Source of the DNA: SXOA01 sp051004015
GTDB lineage: Bacteria; Planctomycetota; Planctomycetia; Pirellulales; Pirellulaceae
DNA: 64,000 nt
Assembly (NCBI GenBank): GCA_051004015.1
Contig: JBPCKT010000010.1
Span: forward strand, 17,629-81,628
Reading direction: 5' to 3'
The notes beneath the pieces are model-generated. The model saw only the letters and a program-made list of their open reading frames with translations. It did not search any database and was not told the DNA's origin. Shown in pieces: positions 49,150 to 57,117 of this stretch. The translations under genes were made by a program, and so were the position numbers. Every line of letters starts with the position of its first letter. Positions within the stretch are counted from its first letter, which is position 1.

Positions 49150-49599
49150 TTAGACGCCGGGAACCTGCGCAGGACGGAGTTCTCTCAGCCACGCAACGAT
49201 GGCGGCTTTGATTTCGTCCCGTACGTGGCGGAATTTCGCCAGCGTATCGTCGCGACTGCCGCGAAATTCGGCCGGATCTTCGAACGGCCAAAACAGTCTC
49301 TCCCATCTGCCCGGAAAGATGCGCGGACACGAATCGTTGGCTTTGTCGCAAACAATGATGAGATAACCCATGGCGAGCCGCCCCAAGAACTCCTTGATGT
49401 CTTTGGGACGCTGCTTCGAGATATCGATCCCAATCTCGCGCATCACCTCAATCGCCAGCGGATGCACGTCCGGCTTAGGGTCTGTGCCCGCGCTATGCAC
49501 GGTGAACTGATCGCCGGCGAGGTGTCGGAACAATCCCTCGGCCATTTGACTGCGGCACGAGTTTCCCGTGCAGAGCACCAGGATATTGGGCAGGTTCAT
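49150..49599 (-). CDS. arsC: Arsenate reductase, thioredoxin-coupled (low-Mr PTPase fold)
   Basis: 149-aa cytoplasmic enzyme reducing arsenate to arsenite. The P-loop Cys is in LVLCTGNSCRSQMAEG (C-x5-R), and the resolving Cys pair is visible in IIVCDKANDSCPRIFPGRW. HSAGTDPKPDVHPLAIEVM and DDPAEF-like EDPAEFRGSRDD complete the family pattern. ATG 49599 with AGGAGG 7 nt upstream. Stands alone: no arsB/acr3 or arsR gene next to it. Divergent from the DUF1559 gene. Confidence 0.93.
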   Translation of the reverse strand: MNLPNILVLCTGNSCRSQMAEGLFRHLAGDQFTVHSAGTDPKPDVHPLAIEVMREIGIDISKQRPKDIKEFLGRLAMGYLIIVCDKANDSCPRIFPGRWERLFWPFEDPAEFRGSRDDTLAKFRHVRDEIKAAIVAWLRELRPAQVPGV

Positions 49600-49810
49600 G
49601 AATGCGCCTCCTGGCATCAGCATAGTGACGCCAGCCGCATTGCGCCAGCCTGACTAACGGCACTTAACTTGTTCTTCATTCGGCTCGCGCCGTTTCTTCA
49701 CGAAGTTCTCCCGGAAGATTCACAGTTAGCTAGCGGCGGCTTCATCCCCATCGCAAGACTTAGGGGCAACAGAACAGACGAGAGACGCCCCAGAACCCAA
49801 GGACGAACCA

Positions 49811-50998
49811 ATGCAATCCAGGTACCGACACCAAAGTCTGCCGGCGGCCCACGGATGGTGCTCGCAGCGCAGACGACCACAACCTGGCTTTACGCTGGTG
49901 GAGTTGCTGGTGGTGATTGCCATCATCGGTATTCTGATCGCCCTGTTATTGCCCGCGATTAATCTGGCACGGGCAGCGGCTCAGGATGTCGCTTGCAAAA
50001 ATAACTTGCGGCAGATTGGGACGGGACTTCATGCCCATGCCGTGAAGAGTAACGGCCAGATGTGCAGCGGAGCATTTGACTGGCTGCGGGACGGAGCGGT
50101 CACGGACCGGGGCTGGGTCGCGGACCTCGTCAACGCCGGAATCCCCACGGGCAAAATGCTCTGCCCCTCGAATGAGGCGAAGATTGCCGCCACATACGCT
50201 GATCTGCTGAATGTTGACGCCACTTCCTTTCCGACGAATACCTGCGTCAATCTGCTGGGCAAGCCCGCCAGTTTTCATCCCGATGGCACGCCCCGACCGG
50301 CTCCTTGCCGGACCATCGCCACCACGGCCCTTGCGAATGGACCCAGCGAGCCTCGGCGGCTCCTGGTCGAGCAGCAGGTTTATCTCAAGCACTACAACAC
50401 CAATTACACGGCCAGTTGGTTCCTGGTCCGAGGCGCGGTGAGGCTCGATTACAACGGCAACATGGTGGCCAGCAACCCCGCCTGCGGCACGGGCCTCTGG
50501 AACCCCAATAGCTGCACCGGTCCCTTGCGTCAGTCCACCATTGATGTCTCCGGCACACCGGCCAACTTCGTGCCCATCATGGGGGACGGCGCCTTCGGCA
50601 CTTCCCCGATCTCGCAAACCATTGGCGACGTTCCAGCCGGGTCGTTCGTGGTGCAGCCCTACACTTCCGGCCCGGTTCTCGTCGCCAATACACCTCCCTA
50701 CGGCACGGCCTTCAGCCCGCCGGCCTTTCCCAACGGGACCCCGCAGGGCGGACCGGGCGGATGGTGGGCGGTGTGGAACCGGCAGACGCTGCAGGACTAT
50801 CGCAACTTCGGCATGAATCACCGCAATAGTTTCAACGTGTTGTTTGCCGACGGCAGCGTCCGCGGAATCTCGGACCCCAATCGCGACGGTCAGCTCAACA
50901 ACGGCTTCGGTGCCGGAGGCGGATTCGCGGACAACGAATTGGAGATCCCCGGCAACGACTTTTACAGCCAATACCACCTGGGGGGCGGCAACCTCTAG
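49811..50998 (+). CDS. DUF1559 prepilin-like protein
   Basis: 395-aa protein with a type IV prepilin-like N-terminus (PGFTLVELLVVIAIIGILIA) after a basic leader, then the DUF1559 (SBP_bac_10-like) body: AAAQDVACKNNLRQIGTGLH, the Asn/Phe-rich FGMNHRNSFNVLFADGSVRG, ending in GNDFYSQYHLGGGNL. The family is massively expanded in Planctomycetes; members probably form pseudopilin-like fibres, but this is not proven. ATG 49811. Followed by a related gene 56 bp downstream. Confidence 0.9.
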   Translation: MQSRYRHQSLPAAHGWCSQRRRPQPGFTLVELLVVIAIIGILIALLLPAINLARAAAQDVACKNNLRQIGTGLHAHAVKSNGQMCSGAFDWLRDGAVTDRGWVADLVNAGIPTGKMLCPSNEAKIAATYADLLNVDATSFPTNTCVNLLGKPASFHPDGTPRPAPCRTIATTALANGPSEPRRLLVEQQVYLKHYNTNYTASWFLVRGAVRLDYNGNMVASNPACGTGLWNPNSCTGPLRQSTIDVSGTPANFVPIMGDGAFGTSPISQTIGDVPAGSFVVQPYTSGPVLVANTPPYGTAFSPPAFPNGTPQGGPGGWWAVWNRQTLQDYRNFGMNHRNSFNVLFADGSVRGISDPNRDGQLNNGFGAGGGFADNELEIPGNDFYSQYHLGGGNL

Positions 50999-51054
50999 GC
51001 CTCAAAAAATCGGTTTACTTCCCATTCCCTGTTTCCTGTTTATGGAGATTGTTC

Positions 51055-52329
51055 ATGAAGAAGCGTGGTTTCACACTCGTCGAGCTGCTGGTGGTGATCG
51101 CCATCATCGGCATCCTGGTAGCCCTGTTGCTGCCAGCCATCAGCAGGGCCCGCGAAGCGGCCCGCGATGCCTCCTGCAAGAATAACTTGCGACAATTCGG
51201 CATCGGACTGCATCTGTTCGCGGACAAGGATCCCGGCGGCCGCTTCTGCAGCGGAGCCTGGGACCAGCGCCGCGACGGCTGCATGGACACCTATGGCTGG
51301 GTCGCGGACCTGGTCAATATCGAAGCGGCGCGTCCCCAGGACATGCTCTGCCCGAGTAATCCTCTGGTGGGCAGCGAAAAGTACAACGACTTTATCGGCG
51401 TCACCCAGACCGGCAAGGACGGCGCGGACCCGGCCAAGATCGCCGCCGGCCTGTGCGGCCAGGCGACCTGGGGCGGAGCCGCTGTCGGCTTCACCAATGC
51501 CACTCCTGACCAGCGCGGCAACCTATTGGCTCGGGCGTTGCTCGACCGCGGTTACGGCACCAACTACATCTCGAGCTGGTTCCTGGGCCGCAGCGCCCCG
51601 AAGATGGTCAGCAACGCGGCCAAGGACAACTTCCTGACCTACACGACCGAAACCAATTCGGCGAACTGGGAAGGTCTGAAGGGATATAGCTCGGCCGTGG
51701 GACCGCTCACGCGCCGGCTGCTGGAAACCGGCCCGGTCGTCACCTCGCTCATCCCTCTCTTGGGCGACGCCTGTGCGGGCGACATTAACGAAGCTTCCCT
51801 CACCAATGACATCAAGTACGGCCCGCTCGATCCGTGGGGCACGTTCTCCGGTGACGGCGCCACCAAGACCTTCCTGGTGGCCGGCCAGTTGCTCGTCGAA
51901 ACCCAGTCGGACGGCCCGGCTTATTTCGATGGCACAAGCAACACCATCAACCTGATCCTGGCCTCGGGCGCGGAGCTCAAGACCGAGTTCCAGTGCGAGC
52001 GCGGCGGCAATTGCCCCCCGCCCGTCGGCGGCAATTCCGGCACCAAGACCTACTTGCAGGACTATCGCGACTTCTTCGCCGTGCATGGCGGCGGCCGCAG
52101 CTCCTCCTGCAACATGCTGATGGCGGACGGCTCGGTGAAGCGGTTCTCGGACCTGAACAACGATAAGTTCTTCAACCCGGGCTTCCCGATTCCCCAGGGC
52201 CTGACCGACAACGACTACCAGAAGATCGGCTACTTCCCCAATACGAATGCGGGCGAAGCCGAGCTGCCTCCTGGCGAGATCTTCAGCGGAATGCTGCTGC
52301 AGAACCTCAACAAGCGGAAGCTGGATTAA
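51055..52329 (+). CDS. DUF1559 prepilin-like protein (second of pair)
   Basis: 424-aa protein like the preceding one: KRGFTLVELLVVIAIIGILV, then AREAARDASCKNNLRQFGIG. The conserved end segment is HGGGRSSSCNMLMADGSVKR. ATG 51055 with GGAG 8 nt upstream (a TTG at 51049 is less likely). The shared layout of the two genes (CSGA(F/W)DxxRDG, TDRGW/DTYGWVADLVN, CPSN) shows a local duplication. Both are followed by DUF1573 and PilM-fusion genes on the same strand. Confidence 0.9.
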   Translation: MKKRGFTLVELLVVIAIIGILVALLLPAISRAREAARDASCKNNLRQFGIGLHLFADKDPGGRFCSGAWDQRRDGCMDTYGWVADLVNIEAARPQDMLCPSNPLVGSEKYNDFIGVTQTGKDGADPAKIAAGLCGQATWGGAAVGFTNATPDQRGNLLARALLDRGYGTNYISSWFLGRSAPKMVSNAAKDNFLTYTTETNSANWEGLKGYSSAVGPLTRRLLETGPVVTSLIPLLGDACAGDINEASLTNDIKYGPLDPWGTFSGDGATKTFLVAGQLLVETQSDGPAYFDGTSNTINLILASGAELKTEFQCERGGNCPPPVGGNSGTKTYLQDYRDFFAVHGGGRSSSCNMLMADGSVKRFSDLNNDKFFNPGFPIPQGLTDNDYQKIGYFPNTNAGEAELPPGEIFSGMLLQNLNKRKLD

Positions 52330-52415
52330 ACGATTGTGAGCAACCAAGCGGCCCGGCCACTACGAAGTGCCTGGTCCGCAACTTTATCTCGACACTTTTG
52401 TTAAGGTCCGCGCAA

Positions 52416-53609
52416 ATGCTTGCAAAGTTTTCGATTGGACTGGCTGTGGTCTTTGGCCTGCTCCTATTGTTCTTGGTGACGATCGTCGGTAACGCTCGCT
52501 TCACCATGCCGCATCCACGGGATCCCAAAGTCAAAGTGCTGCTTCTCGACCGGGGGGCAATTGCAATGCCCACGAAAAAAGTAGGGGCAACTTCCAGCGA
52601 CGCCAATTTCGGAATCCCGAAGGTCGAAGTCGTCGAAAAAGTTTTCCACTTTGGCCGGATGGACCCGCAGACCAGCGGCAAGCACTCGTTTGAAGTCCGC
52701 AACATCGGCACTGCGCCGTTGACGCTGAGTGTGGCCGGAACGACCTGCAAGTGTACCGTGGGCGGCGTAAGCGCCAATGAAGTGCCGCCTGGCGAGAAGG
52801 CGTTCGTAACGCTGGAATGGAACACCGGCTACAAATTCCAGACGTATTCGCAGTCCGCCGAAGTCCGCACGAATGATCCCACCCGACCGGTCTTCTCGCT
52901 GGAAGTAGAAGGAAAGGTCCGCCGGCTGTTCGGCTCGGAGGAAGAGGAATTGGTGGTGCCCGCCATCACTCCCGGCAAGCCCGCTACGGCCGAAGTGATT
53001 GTGTTTTCCCAGATTTGGGACGACTTGGAGATTATCGACATCAAAACCACACTGCCGGGAATTGCCGTCCAGTTTCTCCCCGTGGACAGCGGCGAATTGA
53101 AACGGCTGGATGCAAAGTCCGCCCGGCTGCTCAAGGTGACAGTGCCTGGCGATCTGCCCGCGGGAGAATTTCGGGACGCCATCCGGATCAGGGCCGCTAC
53201 GCCCGCGTCGGCGCAAGTAGTAGCCGAATTCGAGCTGCCCCTGCGCGGCAAGACGCTGAAAATGTTCACCATCAATGGCCCGTTCAACGAAAATGATTTC
53301 CTGCTCTTGGGGCAAGTGCCCCAAGGCGCTGGGAAGACGCTGCGTCTGATGATCAAGCTGCGGGACGAAGACCTGTCGCTGCCGATCCAGAGCATTGAGG
53401 CTGAGCCATCGTACCTGAAGATCGCCGTCGAGCCGCACCAGGAGGCGGACTTGGCGACACCGGGACTGTACGACCTGATCATTGAGGTTCCCGCGGATGC
53501 CCCGGTTGGCCAGTACATGGGCAATCCGCATGGGAGCCTGCGGATTTCCACCGGCCATCCGCGCGTGCCGGAGATCAAGTTGAAACTGCTGATGGCCGTG
53601 ACCCCTTGA
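52416..53609 (+). CDS. DUF1573-domain membrane-anchored protein
   Basis: 397-aa protein, ATG 52416 with AAGG upstream. One TM helix near the N-terminus (FSIGLAVVFGLLLLFLVTIV) anchors it; the rest is periplasmic. A DUF1573 (Ig-like) domain covers ~65-170: VEKVFHFGRMDPQTSGKHSF, VRNIGTAPLTLSVAGTTCKC and PPGEKAFVTLEWNTG. Two further beta-sandwich-like regions follow. The TxCxCT motif may be metal-binding or disulfide-forming. Planctomycetes carry many such proteins. It lies between the DUF1559 pair and the PilM fusion and may belong to the same unit; function unknown. Confidence 0.8.
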   Translation: MLAKFSIGLAVVFGLLLLFLVTIVGNARFTMPHPRDPKVKVLLLDRGAIAMPTKKVGATSSDANFGIPKVEVVEKVFHFGRMDPQTSGKHSFEVRNIGTAPLTLSVAGTTCKCTVGGVSANEVPPGEKAFVTLEWNTGYKFQTYSQSAEVRTNDPTRPVFSLEVEGKVRRLFGSEEEELVVPAITPGKPATAEVIVFSQIWDDLEIIDIKTTLPGIAVQFLPVDSGELKRLDAKSARLLKVTVPGDLPAGEFRDAIRIRAATPASAQVVAEFELPLRGKTLKMFTINGPFNENDFLLLGQVPQGAGKTLRLMIKLRDEDLSLPIQSIEAEPSYLKIAVEPHQEADLATPGLYDLIIEVPADAPVGQYMGNPHGSLRISTGHPRVPEIKLKLLMAVTP

Positions 53610-53667
53610 GCTTTCCTCGGAGATCGCTACGAGTTTTTCCTTCAAGAACTCTCTTCTGCGAAGACTC

Positions 53668-56133
53668 ATGTTTTCCACCGAGCTCGATTTTGACCCCTAT
53701 GCCGACTGGCTCCATGTGCAGGCCAGCTCGCGTCCGTTGAATGCCTACGAGATTCTCGGACTTGAAGTCTTCGAACCCAACCAGGCCCGCCTGAGGGCGG
53801 CGATTACACGGAAACGCGACATGCTATTGGCGCGTCGGCCGGAAGCGGATCCGGAAGTCTGGCAGACGCTTAACGACGAATTGGAATCGGCAATTGCGAC
53901 TATGCAAAGCGGCGAGCGCCGAGCCGTGCTGGATGCCACGCTCCGGCGGAGGGGCCAAACACCCGCCCGCACCCAGTCACACGCCGCCCCGGCTGCCCCC
54001 CTTCCCGCAACGAGTGGCGAAGACCTTGTCTGCCGACATTGCCGACAGGAGAACCCGTCGCAGCGACGGTTCTGTGGCGGTTGTGGTCAATCGCTGTGGG
54101 AGAAGTGCCCCGCTTGCTCCGCGGAACTCTCCGCCAACGAGCGGTTCTGTGGGAACTGCGGCTCGGAAGTGCAAGGGAAACACGAGGAGCAGGAGCGAGC
54201 CTTGGAAGAGAAGCTGGCGCAAGCCCGCACTCTGGCCGCGTCACACCGGTACGAACGGGCGACTAGTCTGCTGCGCAGCGTTGCCGCGATCGAAGATCGG
54301 CGTTACGCGGAGCTGGCCGAAACGGCGCTCGCGGACATCATGCGAGTCGAAGCGGCCGAAAAACGACAGAAGGACCTGGCCGCCATTGCTCTGCGGCAAG
54401 GCGAAGAGCTGCTCGCCGGCCGCGTTTTTGAAGGGGCGGTGCAAGTTTTGGAGTCCATCCCGGAACCCCTGCGGACGCGCGAGATTGTGGATACGCTAGA
54501 GCGGGCGCAGAGCCAGTGGACGGAGCTGATTTCCTTGAACAAGGAGGTGCGCGCGCTGCTGGAGGCCAAGCGGACCAATGAACTATTCCCCAAGATTGAG
54601 CGGTTGTTGGCGCTCAAGCCCGACCATGCCCAGGCGCATAAGTTGGCGGCTCAGTTGCGGGATCAGATGTTGGCGGCCGCCGCCAAGCGGCTAAATGATC
54701 ATCTTTACGCCGATGCGCTGAAGCTGCTGGAACGTATCCCCGCATTCGCTCGCAATGAGGAAGTGGAGAAGGCGATTGATAAGGCGCTGGAGATGTCCGT
54801 GCTGCACATCGAGCTTCGCACCGCTCCACTCGCACTTCCGAGCACGCTGGCCGTCGTGCAGAAGCTGGTGAAGTTCGCTCCCACGAACGCCGAGGCAGCG
54901 CGGCTCGCCGATGAATTCAAGGCCCGCACGGCAGCCAGGCCGGATCATGTCCGCTCGGCAGCGCCCACTTGGACGAAAGCGCCGCAACGGACTCGCGTGC
55001 TGTTGCCCGTGGAGTGGCTGGGCTACTTCACACGGTTGACTTGCGACGAGGCGGCGCGAGCCAAGACGTTGCGGGAATCGCCTGGGCAGTTCTTTGTCGC
55101 CCTCGGGCTCGCGCTGCAAGGGATTGAAGAGGCGGACACTGCGGTAAATCTGCTCCCCGCGGAAAAATCCGGAATCCTCGGCAATCTGCCTTTCTCTTTT
55201 GGGAAAAAACTGCCGGCCCTCGCGTGGGGACTGGACCTGGGAGAAAGCGGATTGCGCGCCATCAAGCTAAGCAAGGACGCTAAAGGCGGTGCCCTCAAGC
55301 TGGAGGCCTGCGAACACATTCCGCATGGGCAGCCGCTCGCGCCCATGGAACGGTCGCTCGAACGAGAGCAAGCAGCGGCAGTAACGCTGAAGGAGTTTTT
55401 GAGCCGAGCAAAGACCGAGGGAGCCCGGGTCGTCGCCAGTCTGTCCAGCCAGCGCGTACTGGGGCGATTTTTTGATCTGCCGCCAATGGCCGGCAAAAAA
55501 GTCGCTCAGGCCGTGCAGTACGAAGCCAAACATCAGATTCCGGTGCCATTCGACGAGTTGACCTGGGCCTTCGATATTCAGGGGCCGGCAACCGGCAGCA
55601 AGGAGCAAGACGAACGCCCCCGCAAGATTCTCCTCGTGGCGGCCCGACTGGCTCATGTCCAGGCGCAAGCAGCCATGTTCAAGGCCGCCGGCATCTCGGT
55701 CGATGAACTGGTGCCGGATTGTCTGGCCTTACACAACGCCTTTCAGTTTGAGTTCGAGGCGGAACAAGAGAAACCGGCCGCACTGCTGGATATCGGACTG
55801 GATTGCACGAACTTTGTGGTCAGCGCTCCGCGAGCCGCGTGGTTTCGCAGCTTTGGACTGGGGGGAGAGAACTTCACCCAGGCTCTTCTCAAGCAATTCC
55901 AACTCGTTCGCGACCAGGCCGAGGATCTAAAACGCTGGCCGGCAAAGGCCCGCCGCTACTCGTTGTACTGCGCCACCCAGGAGTCGCTCCTGGTCCAACT
56001 GGTCAGCGAGGTCGAACGCTCGCTCTCCAGCTACAGCCGCTTTAGCCCCGCTGATCCCGCGGAGCGGCTGTATGGCGTGGGGGGCGCATTTCAGACGCAT
56101 GGTCTGCTCCGGTATCTTCGCTCGGGGAAATGA
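53668..56133 (+). CDS. Zinc-ribbon / TPR-like / PilM fusion protein
   Basis: 821-aa protein, ATG 53668. Residues ~1-90 resemble a J-domain-like or helical module (YEILGLEVFEPNQARLRAAI). A double zinc ribbon follows (CRHCRQENPSQRRFCGGCGQ, then CPACSAELSANERFCGNCGS). The middle (~175-430) is helical, TPR-like. From ~510 a PilM actin-fold begins: GLDLGESGLRAIKLSKDA (phosphate-1 loop), FLSRAKTEGARVVASLSSQR, ALLDIGLDCTNFVVSAP and YGVGGAFQTHGLLRYL. Normal PilM is ~350 aa; the added zinc ribbon and repeats suggest a scaffold coupling pilus assembly to another component. A classical PilM is encoded at 1-955. Confidence 0.85.
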   Translation: MFSTELDFDPYADWLHVQASSRPLNAYEILGLEVFEPNQARLRAAITRKRDMLLARRPEADPEVWQTLNDELESAIATMQSGERRAVLDATLRRRGQTPARTQSHAAPAAPLPATSGEDLVCRHCRQENPSQRRFCGGCGQSLWEKCPACSAELSANERFCGNCGSEVQGKHEEQERALEEKLAQARTLAASHRYERATSLLRSVAAIEDRRYAELAETALADIMRVEAAEKRQKDLAAIALRQGEELLAGRVFEGAVQVLESIPEPLRTREIVDTLERAQSQWTELISLNKEVRALLEAKRTNELFPKIERLLALKPDHAQAHKLAAQLRDQMLAAAAKRLNDHLYADALKLLERIPAFARNEEVEKAIDKALEMSVLHIELRTAPLALPSTLAVVQKLVKFAPTNAEAARLADEFKARTAARPDHVRSAAPTWTKAPQRTRVLLPVEWLGYFTRLTCDEAARAKTLRESPGQFFVALGLALQGIEEADTAVNLLPAEKSGILGNLPFSFGKKLPALAWGLDLGESGLRAIKLSKDAKGGALKLEACEHIPHGQPLAPMERSLEREQAAAVTLKEFLSRAKTEGARVVASLSSQRVLGRFFDLPPMAGKKVAQAVQYEAKHQIPVPFDELTWAFDIQGPATGSKEQDERPRKILLVAARLAHVQAQAAMFKAAGISVDELVPDCLALHNAFQFEFEAEQEKPAALLDIGLDCTNFVVSAPRAAWFRSFGLGGENFTQALLKQFQLVRDQAEDLKRWPAKARRYSLYCATQESLLVQLVSEVERSLSSYSRFSPADPAERLYGVGGAFQTHGLLRYLRSGK

Positions 56134-57117
56134 GAAGCGGGCGTTGGTAAGAAACGGCACTCTGCTGCGGTCTTGCCAAAAGCCACAATAAAATGGGGCC
56201 GGAAGAGTGTCCGTTCTTCCGGTCCCCAAGCAAGCCGACCGCGCGAATCCTGCGCGGATTTCAAAAAAGCGGGGGGGCCTCCGTTCCTCGACATGCGCCC
56301 GTCCGACGTTGGTCGTCGACTGTCGCTCCACGTTCAGTCGCCGCCCCCAATTTCCTTGATACGGTCCTTGAAGTTCGAAGTTGCCCGCGGCATGTTGCAG
56401 TTCATCCGCACACAAACACCGCGCACAGACCTTAGTTTTGTTTCCTTTTTTCCAGGGAATCGATTATGGCCAATCCAACTCTTTCACAGGCTAAGCGCGC
56501 ACGCCCAGCGCCTGGTGTAGCAGTTATGACTTCAAACTGGCGAAAGCAGAAAGCTCCGCAAAGTTCTGCACCGGCTCATTCCTCCCAGAGCGCGGCATCT
56601 GTTCTGAACCGAACCGAATGTCCTCATGGCCCGGCCACGGTGGAAACTTCCTGCTCTCACGACCTATGACACCCTTGCGTCGAAAGGCACGCTTGATTTC
56701 AGAAGTTTGTCTCCGCGACCCGTAACCACAACGTTCATCGAACAAGGCGTATTGTGCTAAGGTCTGGTGAATTGTCAAGCAAGGCAGAGGAAAGATTTTT
56801 TTTGCAGTGATAGCATCGCGGCGACAGGTTGCAAAATTCATTCATCTGCATATTGACAAATCCGCGGCACTCTCTCCCACCTTCCTGACTGCTGGAATTG
56901 TTCGCAGGACAATGGAGCCTGTTTTTGTCAACATGAATGCGACTTTCTGACGTATCCGCACAGTTTACCGTGCGACTATTCCAAGAGAAACGCAATTGTG
57001 TCCGCTACGTTTCATCCCTGGCATCTCGAAACCGTCGCCTCTGCCCCACTCATCGGCTAGAATGAAGTGTGCGAATGGCTAGCCGCTTCGCCCCGCCAGA
57101 AATTCCCGCCGGCACTC
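56134..57117. other. Long intergenic region
   Basis: About 980 bp. A short plus-strand frame at 56466-56669 (start MANPTLSQAKRARPAPGVAV, in front of it CAGGGAATCGATT) is the only mildly gene-like one; I see no conserved motif. A T-rich tract lies near 56796. No RNA gene seen. A hairpin follows the PilM-fusion gene (56195-56227). Confidence 0.5.
56195..56227 (+). terminator. Hairpin downstream of the PilM-fusion gene
   Basis: CCGGAAGA (56199-56206) pairs with TCTTCCGG (56215-56222), extended by GGGG/CCCC with one bulged T; 8-nt loop. It lies 62 bp after the stop. No T-run follows on the plus strand, so termination is only a possibility. Confidence 0.35.

Noticed and set aside
56466..56669. 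67-aa open frame in the long gap before the DUF1549/1553 gene
   Set aside because: Weak ribosome-binding site, no motif, Ser/Ala-rich composition; not supported enough for a gene call.
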